Below, piece after piece: positions 17,601 through 26,562 of a DNA stretch of 64,000 nucleotides (the stretch's first letter is position 1; every line of letters starts with the position of its first letter). Made by a program: the position numbers and the translations under genes. Under the pieces are notes generated by a model. It saw only the letters and a list, made by a program, of their open reading frames with translations. It did no database searches and had not been told where the DNA came from. The DNA is taken from assembly GCF_030123405.1 (NCBI RefSeq), contig NZ_CP126110.1, positions 1,984,001-2,048,000 of the forward strand. Reading direction: 5' to 3'. Source of the DNA: Neobacillus sp. WH10. Lineage in GTDB: Bacteria > Bacillota > Bacilli > Bacillales > Cytobacillaceae.

Positions 17601-19001
17601 TCGGGAGAGTACCAGCCGCGTGCCCATAACTACACAAAAGTCTTGTTTGGTGAAGAATATGTATACCGTGCTGGGACAATCGGTACTGTGGCAGATAAAA
17701 CTGCCTTTGGTTACGTAAAGGCATACCAGCAAGATAACAATCTACAAATTCGTAATGCGGAAGTGGAACGACTTGCTTCCGGGTGTACTGGTGTGAAAAG
17801 AACCACTGGACAGCATCCAGGGGGTATAATCGTTATTCCTGATTACATGGATGTTTATGATTTTACACCGATTCAATTCCCTGCAGATGATCGAAACTCT
17901 GAATGGAAAACAACACATTTTGATTTCCATTCCATCCATGATAATGTCCTGAAACTTGATATTCTAGGTCACGATGATCCAACAGTTATCCGGATGCTTC
18001 AAGACCTAAGTGGAATCGATCCAAAAACAATTCCAACAGACGACCCTGAGGTCATGAAAATTTTTAGTAATACCGAATCCCTAGGGGTAACAGAACAACA
18101 AATCATGTGTAAAACAGGTACACTTGGTATTCCTGAGTTTGGAACGAGGTTTGTGCGGCAAATGCTTGAGGATACAAAACCGACAACCTTCTCTGAACTA
18201 GTTCAGATTTCAGGTCTATCTCATGGAACGGATGTTTGGTTGGGGAATGCACAGGAATTAATTCATAACCAAATTTGTAACTTAAGCGAAGTAATCGGCT
18301 GTCGTGATGATATCATGGTCTACTTGATTTATCAGGGGCTAGAGCCTTCTTTTGCTTTTAAAATAATGGAATCCGTCCGTAAAGGTAAAGGTTTAAGCGA
18401 AGAAATGGAAGCAGAAATGCGAAAAAATGAAGTCCCGGAATGGTATATTGATTCCTGCAAAAAGATAAAATATATGTTCCCTAAGGCCCACGCTGCTGCT
18501 TATGTATTAATGGCAGTAAGGATTGCGTATTTTAAAGTCCATCTTCCGCTATTGTATTATGCAGCCTACTTTACTGTCCGCGCGGAGGACTTCGATATTG
18601 AAGCAATGTCACGAGGCTCAGAGGCCATTCGAGCAAAAATAGAGGAAATTAATGTAAAAGGTCTTGAGGCATCAAATAAAGAGAAGAACCTGTTAACAGT
18701 TCTAGAGTTAGCGCTTGAAATGACCGAAAGAGGTTTTACATTCCAAAATTATGATTTATACAATTCTGATGCATCGGATTTTATTATTGATGGAAATTCC
18801 TTAATTCCTCCGTTTAATTCCATCCCTGGGTTAGGAACAAACGCAGCCTATAATATTGTTAAGGCCAGAGGAGAAGGAGAATTTTTATCAAAAGAAGACC
18901 TGCAGCAGCGTGGCAAGGTATCCAAGACTATTCTCGAATATTTAGACAAACAAGGCTGTTTAAAATCTCTTCCAGAGCAAAACCAGCTTTCGTTGTTCTA
19001 A
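14676..19001 (+). CDS. polC: DNA polymerase III alpha subunit, Gram-positive PolC type
   Basis: Main replicative polymerase with built-in 3'-5' exonuclease. The 1441 residues contain, in order, an N-terminal domain, an OB fold (about 235-335), a PHP domain starting ELHLHTPMSQMDA (about 340), a DnaQ-like exonuclease with VIFDVETTGL (acidic pair about 430-432), the rest of PHP, a four-cysteine zinc site (CPTC...CPNCG, about 916-942), and the catalytic palm with DIDLNFSGEY. The ribosome site GGGAGAG precedes ATG 14676. It is transcribed after the MITE insertion, so its promoter must lie between 14262 and 14675 or further upstream. Confidence 0.98.
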   Translation: MSEHALGNKERFQLLLQQMQLVEDAVVVHFNNAQIERLLVEKKARKWHFQFLFEKILPFNVYLNFTTQLERTFSSIATISYDINVINQVITPELLKEYWGFCIQQIDGISPPLIKLLNEQMPDVSGNKLTITVRNEAEGLALKRKYGSLIGNIYQSFGFPLLAIETDIKTEETNDEYEQFLLAKQKEDQERALLAMVEMQKKEAEKEHSGGDVPEGPLTIGLTIKDDSDFRSLIDIVDEERRVAVEGYIFNAEIRELRSGRSLLTFKITDYTSSIMVKMFSRDKEDAALFQLVKKGMWVKVRGSIQNDTFVRDLVMIANDINEIKPVERKDTAPADEKRVELHLHTPMSQMDAVTPVSALITQAKKWGHKAIAVTDHAVAQSFPEAYGAGKKNDIKILYGVEVNLVDDGVPIAYNDAHRLLAEDTFVIFDVETTGLSAVYDTIIELAAVKVKDEEIIDRFESFANPHHRLSATTINLTGITDDMVQNAPEVDEVIKDFYEWVGDAVLVAHNASFDMGFLNVGYKKIGLEKAKNPVIDTLELGRFLYPEMKNHRLNTLAKKFDIELTQHHRAIYDAEATGYLLLKMLKDALEKGIEYHDEFNDNMGKGNAYQRARPYHCTLLAQNEHGLKNLFKLVSISHIEYFYRVPRIPRSVLQKYRDGILVGSACNKGEVFEGMMQKSPEEVESHARFYDYFEVMPKEVNAPLIEMELVRDEKAMEDIISKIVILGDKLGLPVVATGNVHYLNENDKIYRKILINSQGGANPLNRHELPDVHFRTTNEMLDAFSFLGAEKAKEIVVTNTNKIADMIEFIKPIKDDLYTPKIEGAEDEMRQMSYEMAHRIYGEPLPEIVEARLEKELKSIIGHGFAVIYLISHKLVKKSLDDGYLVGSRGSVGSSLVATMTEITEVNPLPPHYVCPTCKHSEFFNDGSVGSGFDLPDKDCPNCGEKYRKDGHDIPFETFLGFKGDKVPDIDLNFSGEYQPRAHNYTKVLFGEEYVYRAGTIGTVADKTAFGYVKAYQQDNNLQIRNAEVERLASGCTGVKRTTGQHPGGIIVIPDYMDVYDFTPIQFPADDRNSEWKTTHFDFHSIHDNVLKLDILGHDDPTVIRMLQDLSGIDPKTIPTDDPEVMKIFSNTESLGVTEQQIMCKTGTLGIPEFGTRFVRQMLEDTKPTTFSELVQISGLSHGTDVWLGNAQELIHNQICNLSEVIGCRDDIMVYLIYQGLEPSFAFKIMESVRKGKGLSEEMEAEMRKNEVPEWYIDSCKKIKYMFPKAHAAAYVLMAVRIAYFKVHLPLLYYAAYFTVRAEDFDIEAMSRGSEAIRAKIEEINVKGLEASNKEKNLLTVLELALEMTERGFTFQNYDLYNSDASDFIIDGNSLIPPFNSIPGLGTNAAYNIVKARGEGEFLSKEDLQQRGKVSKTILEYLDKQGCLKSLPEQNQLSLF

Positions 19002-19097
19002 AAAGGAAAAACATTGTTATGACTCGCTGGGATTTGCATATAAATGGTGGTTATGGTATAGTTTTATTGGAAATACTAAGAAATACTCTCGTGTTCA

Positions 19098-19119
19098 AGA
19101 GTGGGGAAACCCACTCTTT
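19098..19119 (+). terminator. Hairpin after polC
   Basis: AAGAGTGGG-GAAA-CCCACTCTTT, a very stable GNRA-type hairpin with a short T tail, between polC and the rimP operon. Confidence 0.7.
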
Positions 19120-19249
19120 CGTTATGTAATCGAGTTGCGGCACCATCCGTATCTTGGTTTTGTTTACAAATGTTTTTAAGTGTACTTGATAAAACTTTCA
19201 GTGAACTACATAGAATATGGGTGAAATAATGTAGAAGAGGAGGTAAAGC

Positions 19250-19720
19250 ATGAGCAAAGTAACGGAAGTTGTAGAAGAACTGGCCGCACCAATTTTTCAA
19301 GAGCTTGGACTGGAATTAGTGGATATTGAATATGTGAAAGAAGGAAAAAGCTGGTTCCTCCGCGTATATATCGATAAAGATACTGGTGTGGATATTGAGG
19401 ATTGTGGTCTAGTTAGTGAGCGACTAAGTGAAAAACTCGATGAGATTGATCCAATTCCCCATAACTACTTTCTTGAAGTGTCATCTCCAGGTGCGGAGCG
19501 TCCATTAAAAAAAGAAAAAGATTTCGAAAAGGCAATCGGCAAAAATGTCGTTATTAAAACCTATGAGCCAATAAATGGGGAAAAAAGCTTCGAGGGCACA
19601 TTACTCGAATTTGATGGTCAACATTTAAAAATTGAGGTTAAGATTAAAACTCGCAAAAAGTCCGTTGACATTCCATATGAAAAAGTAGCGAATGCACGAC
19701 TTGCTGTTGTTTTTTCATAA
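19250..19720 (+). CDS. rimP: Ribosome maturation factor RimP (YlxS)
   Basis: Assists 30S maturation. The 156 residues hold two small domains: an N-terminal alpha/beta domain with LELVDIEYVKEGKSWFLRVYIDKD and DCGLVSERLSEKLD, and a C-terminal SH3-like barrel starting ERPLKKEKDF. First gene of the conserved rimP-nusA-ylxR-ylxQ-infB-ylxP-rbfA operon. GAGGAGG precedes ATG 19250. Confidence 0.96.
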   Translation: MSKVTEVVEELAAPIFQELGLELVDIEYVKEGKSWFLRVYIDKDTGVDIEDCGLVSERLSEKLDEIDPIPHNYFLEVSSPGAERPLKKEKDFEKAIGKNVVIKTYEPINGEKSFEGTLLEFDGQHLKIEVKIKTRKKSVDIPYEKVANARLAVVFS

Positions 19721-19765
19721 GGAAAAAAGAATAAAAATTGAATAGGATTAGGGGGATACAACGAA

Positions 19766-20890
19766 ATGAGCAGCGAATTATTAGATGCTCTTACAATACT
19801 GGAAAGAGAGAAAGGTATTTCCAGGGATATTTTAATTGAAGCAATTGAAGCGGCACTGGTATCAGCATACCGTCGTAATTTCAATCAGGCACAAAATGTC
19901 CGTATTGACTTTAATTTACAAACAGGCTCCATGCGTGTTTTTGCAAGAAAAGAAGTGGTAGATCAGGTATTTGACCCACGTCTTGAAATTTCTTTAGCAG
20001 ATGCCGTGCGCATTAATCCTAATTACCAAGTAGAAGATGTTGTCGAAATGGAAGTAACGCCAAAAGACTTCGGAAGGATTGCCGCGCAAACAGCTAAACA
20101 AGTGGTTACCCAGCGTGTAAGAGAAGCGGAAAGAGGAATTATTTATTCGGAATTTATCGACCGTGAAGAAGATATTATGACAGGTATTGTTCAAAGGCTG
20201 GATTCCAAATTTATTTATGTCAGCCTTGGAAAAATAGAAGCATTATTACCTGTAAATGAACAAATGCCTAATGAACGATATAAGCCGCACGATCGTATCA
20301 AGGTATTTATTACAAAGGTTGAAAAAACGACAAAGGGTCCACAAATTTTTGTTTCTCGAACCCATCCAGGATTATTAAAACGTTTATTTGAAATTGAAGT
20401 ACCTGAAATTTACGATGGTACTGTAGAAATTAAATCGGTGGCTCGTGAAGCGGGCGATCGCTCGAAGATTTCCGTTCATTCGGATAATCATGAGGTTGAC
20501 CCAGTAGGCTCGTGTGTTGGACCAAAGGGAACACGGGTTCAAGCAGTTGTCAATGAATTGAAGGGTGAAAAAATCGATATTGTGAAATGGTCTGACGATC
20601 CTGTTGTTTTTGTAGCTAATTCGCTTAGCCCTTCTAAAGTACTCGATGTAATGGTGAATGAAAATGAAAAGGCAACAACAGTTGTTGTCCCAGATTATCA
20701 GCTTTCCTTGGCAATAGGTAAACGTGGACAAAACGCCCGCCTTGCTGCGAAATTAACAGGGTGGAAAATTGATATCAAATCAGAAACCGAAGCACGTGAA
20801 CTAGGAATTTATCCGCGTGAGGAAACAATCAGGCTGTTTGACGATCAGGTCGATACTGATTTTGATTATGATGAAGAGTTAGACGATTAG
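19766..20890 (+). CDS. nusA: Transcription termination/antitermination factor NusA
   Basis: RNA polymerase-binding factor that modulates pausing and termination. The 374 residues have the N-terminal domain (1-125), an S1 domain (GIVQRLDSKFIYVSLGKIEALLP, about 135-200) and two KH domains (GSCVGPKGTRVQAVVNEL and LAIGKRGQNARLAAKLTGW). It lacks the C-terminal acidic repeats of E. coli NusA, as is normal in Firmicutes. The start ATG 19766 follows AGGGGGA. Confidence 0.97.
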   Translation: MSSELLDALTILEREKGISRDILIEAIEAALVSAYRRNFNQAQNVRIDFNLQTGSMRVFARKEVVDQVFDPRLEISLADAVRINPNYQVEDVVEMEVTPKDFGRIAAQTAKQVVTQRVREAERGIIYSEFIDREEDIMTGIVQRLDSKFIYVSLGKIEALLPVNEQMPNERYKPHDRIKVFITKVEKTTKGPQIFVSRTHPGLLKRLFEIEVPEIYDGTVEIKSVAREAGDRSKISVHSDNHEVDPVGSCVGPKGTRVQAVVNELKGEKIDIVKWSDDPVVFVANSLSPSKVLDVMVNENEKATTVVVPDYQLSLAIGKRGQNARLAAKLTGWKIDIKSETEARELGIYPREETIRLFDDQVDTDFDYDEELDD

Positions 20891-20906
20891 GTGAGGTGAA
20901 TGATAA

Positions 20907-21179
20907 GTGAACTCTAGAAAAAAAGTTCCTATGCGCAAATGTGTTGCAACCGGTGAAATGAAACCGAAAAAAGAACTCGTTCGCATCGTTCGCTCCAAAG
21001 AAGGGGAAGTATCCATTGATTTGACTGGAAAAAAATCCGGCAGAGGAGCCTACCTTTCAAAGGACAAAGAAGCAGTCCTACTAGCCATGAAAAAAAACAC
21101 TTTATCTAACCATTTAGAAGTTTCTATTGATGATTCTATATATGAAGAACTACTTGAGCTAATAGAGAAGGAGAACTGA
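20907..21179 (+). CDS. ylxR: YlxR family RNA-binding protein (RnpM-like)
   Basis: A 90-residue basic protein with RKKVPMRKCVATGEMKPKKELVRIVR at the N-terminus and a KSGRGAYLSKD loop, the YlxR hallmark. Family members bind nucleic acid; the B. subtilis protein has been linked to RNase P modulation. It starts at GTG 20907 after GGTGAGGTGA. The gap to ylxQ is eight bases. Confidence 0.92.
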   Translation: MNSRKKVPMRKCVATGEMKPKKELVRIVRSKEGEVSIDLTGKKSGRGAYLSKDKEAVLLAMKKNTLSNHLEVSIDDSIYEELLELIEKEN

Positions 21180-21187
21180 CAATCCAA

Positions 21188-21490
21188 ATGAAACAAAATC
21201 AATGGATGTCATTGCTTGGCTTAGCCAATCGGGCGCGTAAAATCATTTCAGGTGAGGAGCTTGCCGTTAAGGAAATCCGGAACGGAAAAGCGAAGCTTGT
21301 TTTATTAGCCGCAGATGCGTCTACCAATACGACAAAAAAAATTACAGATAAATGTAATTCCTATCAAGTTCCATTAAAAATGGTGGAAAATCGTTATCTT
21401 CTTGGTCAAGCAATTGGCAAAGAAGCCCGCGTTGTTGTAGCTGTTATGGATGATGGATTTGCAAAAAAACTGATAACGTTGCTCGATTAA
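21188..21490 (+). CDS. ylxQ: YlxQ, L7Ae/L30e-type kink-turn RNA-binding protein
   Basis: A 100-residue member of the L7Ae/L30e/S12e/Gadd45 family. Visible motifs are SLLGLANRARKIISGEE and KLVLLAADASTNTTKKITDKC, typical of kink-turn binders. B. subtilis YlxQ binds k-turn RNA in vitro, but its cell role is unclear. It is encoded between ylxR and infB in the nusA operon. ATG 21188 follows GAGAAGGAG. Confidence 0.93.
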   Translation: MKQNQWMSLLGLANRARKIISGEELAVKEIRNGKAKLVLLAADASTNTTKKITDKCNSYQVPLKMVENRYLLGQAIGKEARVVVAVMDDGFAKKLITLLD

Positions 21491-21509
21491 ATTTAGCGGG
21501 GGTGAAATA

Positions 21510-23819
21510 ATGAGTAAAATCCGTGTTTATGAATATGCAAAGAAACACAATATTTCAAGTAAAGAAATTATCAATAAATTAAAAGAAATGAATATAGAGG
21601 TCTCTAATCATATGGCAACAATTGAAGATGCAGATATCAAAAAGCTTGATGCAGCTTATAATAAAAAAGAGAACAACACACAACAGCCAAAAAAGAATAG
21701 TGGGCAGCAAAATCGCTCAAACTCACGTCCAGGCGGGCAGCAGAATCGTCAAAACCAAAGACCGGCTCAGTCAGGGCAAAAACCACAAGTACAGGCAAAA
21801 ACAGCTAAAGCATTTGAGGAGGCTGCAGATAAAAATGCTGCCCCTAGCAAGGTAAAAGTAGTCTCGCCTCCAAAAAAGGTTGAAGGCAAAAAGCAAAACC
21901 AAGAATATCAATCAAAAGAAAACAAAGTGTTTAGCAGCGCTGATAAAGCTAAGGCTCGGCCTTATAATAATAACCAAAATCGTAATAATAATAATAATAA
22001 TAAAAAGAAGAAGTCGCATACTCCAGTTCAACATGCACAGCCCGTGAAGAAAAAAGAGAAGGAGCTTCCTGCTAAAATTACTTTTAGTGAATCTCTAACG
22101 GTTGGAGAGCTTGCGAAAAAGATCTATCGCGAACCTTCAGAAATCATTAAAAAGCTCTTTTTACTTGGGGTAATGGCGACAATTAATCAAGTGTTAGATA
22201 AAGATGCGATTGAATTGATTGCCGGTGAATATGGGGTAGAGGTTGAAGAGGAAATTAAAATAGATACGACCGACCTTGAAGTGTATTTTACAGAGGACAC
22301 TGCGGAAGACTTAGTAGAAAGACCTTCTGTTGTTACCATTATGGGGCATGTTGACCACGGTAAAACAACCTTGCTTGATTCGATTCGAAATACAAAGGTT
22401 ACCGAAGGAGAAGCTGGTGGTATTACGCAGCATATCGGTGCCTATCAAGTAGTTGAAAATGGTAAGAAAATTACCTTCCTAGACACACCAGGACACGCTG
22501 CATTCACAACAATGCGTGCCCGGGGTGCGAAAATTACTGACATCACCATCCTTGTAGTGGCCGCTGATGACGGTGTTATGCCACAAACGGTTGAAGCGAT
22601 TAACCATGCAAAAGCAGCTGAAGTTCCAATTATCGTCGCTGTAAATAAAATGGATAAAGAGGCCGCAAATGCTGATCGTGTTATGCAGGAATTGACTGAG
22701 CACGGCTTAGTATCAGAAGCTTGGGGCGGGGATACAATTTTTGTTCCACTATCTGCAAAAACAGGTGAAGGAATCGACAATCTTCTTGAAATGATTCTTC
22801 TTGTAAGTGAAGTAGAAGAATATAAGGCAAATCCTAATCGCAAGGCTGTTGGAACTGTTATCGAAGCACAATTAGATAAGGGACGTGGATCAGTTGCAAC
22901 CCTTCTAGTTCAAAACGGTACGCTTAAAATCGGCGATCCAATCGTTGTTGGTAATACGTATGGCCGTGTACGTGCAATGGTAAATGATAAGGGCCGTCGT
23001 GTAAAAGAAGCAGCGCCTTCAACACCTGTTGAAATTACAGGCTTAAGTGAAGTACCGCAGGCTGGCGACCGATTCGTTGTTTTTGAAGATGAGAAAACTG
23101 CAAGACAAGTTGGAGAGGCACGTGCACAACAGGCTTTAGTTGCCCAGCGTGGTGAAAAATCCATCGTTAGTCTAGAAAATCTATTTGATCAATTAAAGCA
23201 AGGTGAAATGAAGGATTTAAATATTATTCTTAAAGCAGATGTCCAAGGTTCTGCAGAGGCAGTTGCCGCTTCCTTGCAAAAAATAGATGTCCAAGGTGTT
23301 AATATCAAGATTATTCATAGTGGAGCAGGTGCAATTAATGAGTCGGATATTAGTCTTGCCGCTGCTTCAAATGCCATCGTTATCGGCTTTAACGTTCGTC
23401 CGGATGTAAATGCGAAACGTGCAGCAGAGGCTGAAAAAGTAGACGTCCGTCTTCACAGAATTATATATAAAGTAATTGAAGAGATTGAAGCAGCGATGAA
23501 AGGGATGCTTGATCCTGAATTTGAAGAAAAAATCATCGGTCAAGCAGAAATTCGTCAAACCTTTAAGGTTTCTAAGGTTGGGACAATTGCAGGTTCTTAT
23601 GTAACAGATGGAAAAATTACCCGTGATAGCGGTATTCGCTTAATTCGTAACGGGGTTGTCATCTTTGAAGGTCAAATTGATGCTTTAAAACGATTTAAAG
23701 ACGATGCTAAAGAAGTGGCACAAGGCTACGAATGTGGAATAACCATTAAAAACTTTAATGATGTTAAAGAAGGAGATATCATTGAAGCTTATGTAATGGA
23801 AGAAATAGAGCGGAAATGA
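21510..23819 (+). CDS. infB: Translation initiation factor IF-2
   Basis: GTPase that brings fMet-tRNA to the 30S subunit. 769 residues: an N-terminal helix (VYEYAKKHNISSKEIINKLKEM), a long low-complexity linker rich in Asn, Gln and Lys (about 50-180), an IF2_N segment, the G domain with GHVDHGKTTLLDSIR, DTPGHAAF and NKMD, and domains II-IV. The linker includes a run of AAT codons (about 21966-22003). Start ATG 21510 after GCGGGGGTGA. The stop overlaps ylxP by four bases. Confidence 0.98.
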   Translation: MSKIRVYEYAKKHNISSKEIINKLKEMNIEVSNHMATIEDADIKKLDAAYNKKENNTQQPKKNSGQQNRSNSRPGGQQNRQNQRPAQSGQKPQVQAKTAKAFEEAADKNAAPSKVKVVSPPKKVEGKKQNQEYQSKENKVFSSADKAKARPYNNNQNRNNNNNNKKKKSHTPVQHAQPVKKKEKELPAKITFSESLTVGELAKKIYREPSEIIKKLFLLGVMATINQVLDKDAIELIAGEYGVEVEEEIKIDTTDLEVYFTEDTAEDLVERPSVVTIMGHVDHGKTTLLDSIRNTKVTEGEAGGITQHIGAYQVVENGKKITFLDTPGHAAFTTMRARGAKITDITILVVAADDGVMPQTVEAINHAKAAEVPIIVAVNKMDKEAANADRVMQELTEHGLVSEAWGGDTIFVPLSAKTGEGIDNLLEMILLVSEVEEYKANPNRKAVGTVIEAQLDKGRGSVATLLVQNGTLKIGDPIVVGNTYGRVRAMVNDKGRRVKEAAPSTPVEITGLSEVPQAGDRFVVFEDEKTARQVGEARAQQALVAQRGEKSIVSLENLFDQLKQGEMKDLNIILKADVQGSAEAVAASLQKIDVQGVNIKIIHSGAGAINESDISLAAASNAIVIGFNVRPDVNAKRAAEAEKVDVRLHRIIYKVIEEIEAAMKGMLDPEFEEKIIGQAEIRQTFKVSKVGTIAGSYVTDGKITRDSGIRLIRNGVVIFEGQIDALKRFKDDAKEVAQGYECGITIKNFNDVKEGDIIEAYVMEEIERK

Positions 23820-24097
23820 TTGTCGGTACAGCCGTTTGTGAATGTATCATCTATGATGCACATTCATTAAAAGAGAAACGCGCCGTTTTGCAGCGTATCC
23901 TGACCCGGCTAAAGCAAAAATTTAATGTATCCGTGGCAGAGGTGGACTATCAAGATGTATGGCAAAGAACAAAAATAGCCATTGCTGTTGTTACTTCTTC
24001 ACGGGTATCTACAGAGCAGGAATTGCAAAACGCGCTTAAACTAATTGACTCATTTCCGGAAATAGAAAGAACGATCACCGAGATTGATTGGCTTTAA
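23816..24097 (+). CDS. ylxP: YlxP (DUF503) family protein
   Basis: A 93-residue protein of the DUF503 family (MIVGTAVCECIIYDAHSLKEKRAVLQRI). It overlaps the infB stop by ATGA, indicating translational coupling. Its place between infB and rbfA suggests a link to ribosome function, but no biochemical role is established as far as I know. Confidence 0.92.
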   Translation: MIVGTAVCECIIYDAHSLKEKRAVLQRILTRLKQKFNVSVAEVDYQDVWQRTKIAIAVVTSSRVSTEQELQNALKLIDSFPEIERTITEIDWL

Positions 24098-24114
24098 GTT
24101 AAGAGGTGAATGTG

Positions 24115-24486
24115 ATGAGCCACAGAGCAAATCGTGTTGGAGAACAAATGAAAAAAGAACTTAGTGACATCATCGGTCGTAAAATTAAAGATCCTCGGAT
24201 CGGCTTTGTGACAGTTACTGACGTTCAAGTAACAGGAGATCTTCAACAAGCAAAAGTATTTATATCTGTATTAGGTGATGACGAACAAAAGGAGAATACC
24301 TTAAAAGGTCTGGCAAAAGCAAAAGGCTTTATTCGAACTGAAATAGGCCACCGTATTCGTCTTCGTAAAACACCAGAAATCATCTTTGAATGGGATGAAT
24401 CCATTGATTATGGAAACCGAATTGAAACACTTCTCCATCAATTGCATACCGATGACAAACCGATGGACAAGAATGAAGAAGAGTAA
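24115..24486 (+). CDS. rbfA: 30S ribosome-binding factor RbfA
   Basis: Cold-adaptation and 16S 5'-end maturation factor. The KH-like fold is recognised from RANRVGEQMKKELSDIIGRKIKDPRIGFVTVT and the C-terminal RIRLRKTPEIIFEWDESIDYG. An in-frame GTG at 24106 overlaps the ribosome site (AGAGGTGA); ATG 24115 is preferred and gives 123 residues. Confidence 0.96.
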   Translation: MSHRANRVGEQMKKELSDIIGRKIKDPRIGFVTVTDVQVTGDLQQAKVFISVLGDDEQKENTLKGLAKAKGFIRTEIGHRIRLRKTPEIIFEWDESIDYGNRIETLLHQLHTDDKPMDKNEEE

Positions 24487-24500
24487 AATTTTAAAGGGAA

Positions 24501-24530
24501 ATGGATAGACACAAGTCTATCCATTTTTTT
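24501..24530 (+). terminator. Terminator after rbfA
   Basis: ATGGATAGAC-ACAA-GTCTATCCAT stem with a T7 tail. It ends the rimP-rbfA operon. Confidence 0.92.
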
Positions 24531-24558
24531 CGATAACATTTAGATAGGAGAGTTAATC

Positions 24559-25479
24559 TTGGAAGGGATTTTACCATTATTTAAGCCTGCTGGGTTAACA
24601 TCGCATGACTGTATTTTTAAATTAAGAAAGATTCTAAAGACGAAGAAGGTGGGTCATACCGGTACACTTGATCCTGATGTGACCGGAGTTCTTCCTATTT
24701 GTATTGGGAAAGCAACAAAAGTAGCGGAATACATAACTGATGCAGGTAAAGCTTATGTAGGGGAAGTGACGGTTGGGTTTTCCACAACTACTGAAGATGC
24801 TTCAGGTGATGTGGTAGAAAAAAAGGCCGTGGATCGGATCATTTCTAGAGAAGAAATAATGAAGGTACTGCATTCGCTCACAGGGGAAATAGAACAAACT
24901 CCACCGATGTATTCTGCAGTGAAAGTAGGAGGGGTAAGACTTTATGAATATGCTCGTAAAGGAATAGAAGTAGAACGCCCTACCAGGAAAGTAACCATTT
25001 ATTCTATCGAAATGCTAGATGATAGGGACCAATTTCAAGGGGAGGTTATTTCATTTCGTTTTAAGGTCAGTTGCAGTAAAGGGACTTATATCCGTACATT
25101 AGCTGTCATGATTGGCGAACTCCTTGGCTTTCCTGCTCATATGTCCAGTTTACAACGAGTTCAATCTGCTGCTTTTACATTGGATGATTGTTTAACATTT
25201 GAAGAAATTGAAAAACATATGGAAGCCGGCACCATCTCTAGCGTGTTAAGACCATTAGAATCAGCGCTTTCTCATTTGCCGAAATTACTGATTAATGATA
25301 AAGTAGCAGAGAAAGTGAAAAACGGTGCACTATTAGAAATACCAGAACATTTAAAAACCAGTAACGGACCAATTATTGCTGAAACTGAAGATGGACTGGC
25401 TCTGGCTATTTATTCAAAGCATCCAAACAAGCCAGGTCTTCTTAAACCAGTTAAAGTATTACGTAACGATATAGAATAA
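24559..25479 (+). CDS. truB: tRNA pseudouridine(55) synthase
   Basis: Makes the universal pseudouridine at position 55 of tRNA. The 306 residues contain the catalytic motif GHTGTLDPDVTGVLPICIGKATK with its Asp, SAVKVGGVRLYEYAR, and SCSKGTYIRTLAVMIG. It starts at TTG 24559 after AGGAG; no better ATG exists in frame. Paired with ribF, 31 bp downstream. Confidence 0.96.
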   Translation: MEGILPLFKPAGLTSHDCIFKLRKILKTKKVGHTGTLDPDVTGVLPICIGKATKVAEYITDAGKAYVGEVTVGFSTTTEDASGDVVEKKAVDRIISREEIMKVLHSLTGEIEQTPPMYSAVKVGGVRLYEYARKGIEVERPTRKVTIYSIEMLDDRDQFQGEVISFRFKVSCSKGTYIRTLAVMIGELLGFPAHMSSLQRVQSAAFTLDDCLTFEEIEKHMEAGTISSVLRPLESALSHLPKLLINDKVAEKVKNGALLEIPEHLKTSNGPIIAETEDGLALAIYSKHPNKPGLLKPVKVLRNDIE

Positions 25480-25510
25480 AAAGGGTCGGTAAAGAAAAGG
25501 TGAGTTTCAT

Positions 25511-26464
25511 TTGGAAGTAAAAAGGCTTAGTTTCCCATATAAGATAGCAAGCAATGAGTTCCCCCCTCTGGCAATGGCACTTGGTTATTTTGACGGTGTT
25601 CACCTCGGCCATCAACAAGTCATTTTAGAGGCAAAAAAGCAAGCAGAAGAAAAAGGTTGTTATAGTGCAGTAATGACATTTGACCCCCATCCTTCTGTTG
25701 TATTAGGAAAAAATGAAAAGCATGTTCAATATATAACCCCATTAGGTGAAAAAGTTAAATTTATTGAAGAACTTGGGATAGATTATTTATTTATTGTCAA
25801 TTTCTCAGCGGAATTCGCTCATCTACTGCCCCAGGAATTTATCGATCAGTATGTAATTGGGCTTAATGTACAACATGTAGTGGCTGGATTTGACTATACG
25901 TATGGACGAATGGGGAAAGGGACTATGGAAACCTTACCATTTCATTCACGAGAAAAATTTTCTTATTCAGTTGTTCCAAAGTTTGTTCAAGACAACGAAA
26001 AGGTAAGCTCAACAAAAATTCGACATCTTCTTAAGGAAGGAAAAACAAATGAACTTCCATCACTTCTTGGAAGATTCTATACAATAACTGGAGAGGTCAT
26101 TCATGGGGATAAACGCGGCAGGACAATTGGTTTTCCAACTGCAAATATTAACATTAAGGATGAATATATCATCCCTCCTCTTGGAGTTTATGCAGTGAGA
26201 ATGAGAGTTTATTCTGATTGGTATTATGGAGTTTGTAATGTGGGGTATAAACCTACGTTTAATAAGGAATCAAAAAAGCTGTCTGTAGAGGTTCATTTAT
26301 TTGACTTTGATCAAGATATTTATGGGCAAGAAGTGGTCATCGAATGGCATCTTTACCTTCGTAAGGAACAAAAATTTTCAGGTATCGAACAACTCGTCAC
26401 ACAAATAGAAAAAGATAAACAACAAACAATTGATTACTTTAAAAATAATCGACAATTTTCCTGA
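25511..26464 (+). CDS. ribF: Bifunctional riboflavin kinase / FAD synthetase
   Basis: Makes FMN and FAD. N-terminal nucleotidyltransferase domain with ALGYFDGVHLGHQQVI and FDPHPSVVL; STKIRHLLKEG closes that domain. The C-terminal flavokinase domain begins about residue 185 with GDKRGRTIGFPTANI. 317 residues is normal. It starts at TTG 25511 after AAAAGGTGAG. truB-ribF-rpsO is the standard order. Confidence 0.96.
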   Translation: MEVKRLSFPYKIASNEFPPLAMALGYFDGVHLGHQQVILEAKKQAEEKGCYSAVMTFDPHPSVVLGKNEKHVQYITPLGEKVKFIEELGIDYLFIVNFSAEFAHLLPQEFIDQYVIGLNVQHVVAGFDYTYGRMGKGTMETLPFHSREKFSYSVVPKFVQDNEKVSSTKIRHLLKEGKTNELPSLLGRFYTITGEVIHGDKRGRTIGFPTANINIKDEYIIPPLGVYAVRMRVYSDWYYGVCNVGYKPTFNKESKKLSVEVHLFDFDQDIYGQEVVIEWHLYLRKEQKFSGIEQLVTQIEKDKQQTIDYFKNNRQFS

Positions 26465-26519
26465 CATTGTCGCTTAAAAGAAGTTTTTCTTACAATAAAG
26501 TAAGGTTTTAACTTGCTTT

Positions 26520-26547
26520 TTGACGTAAAACCATGTATTCTTAAATA
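26520..26547 (+). promoter_or_regulatory. Possible SigA promoter of rpsO
   Basis: TTGACG (26520-26525) and TAAATA (26542-26547), 16 bp apart. A second candidate is TTGTCG (26467-26472) with TACAAT (26491-26496), 18 bp apart. Both lie in the ribF-rpsO gap. Confidence 0.4.
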
Positions 26548-26562
26548 CGTATTAAAAACAAA

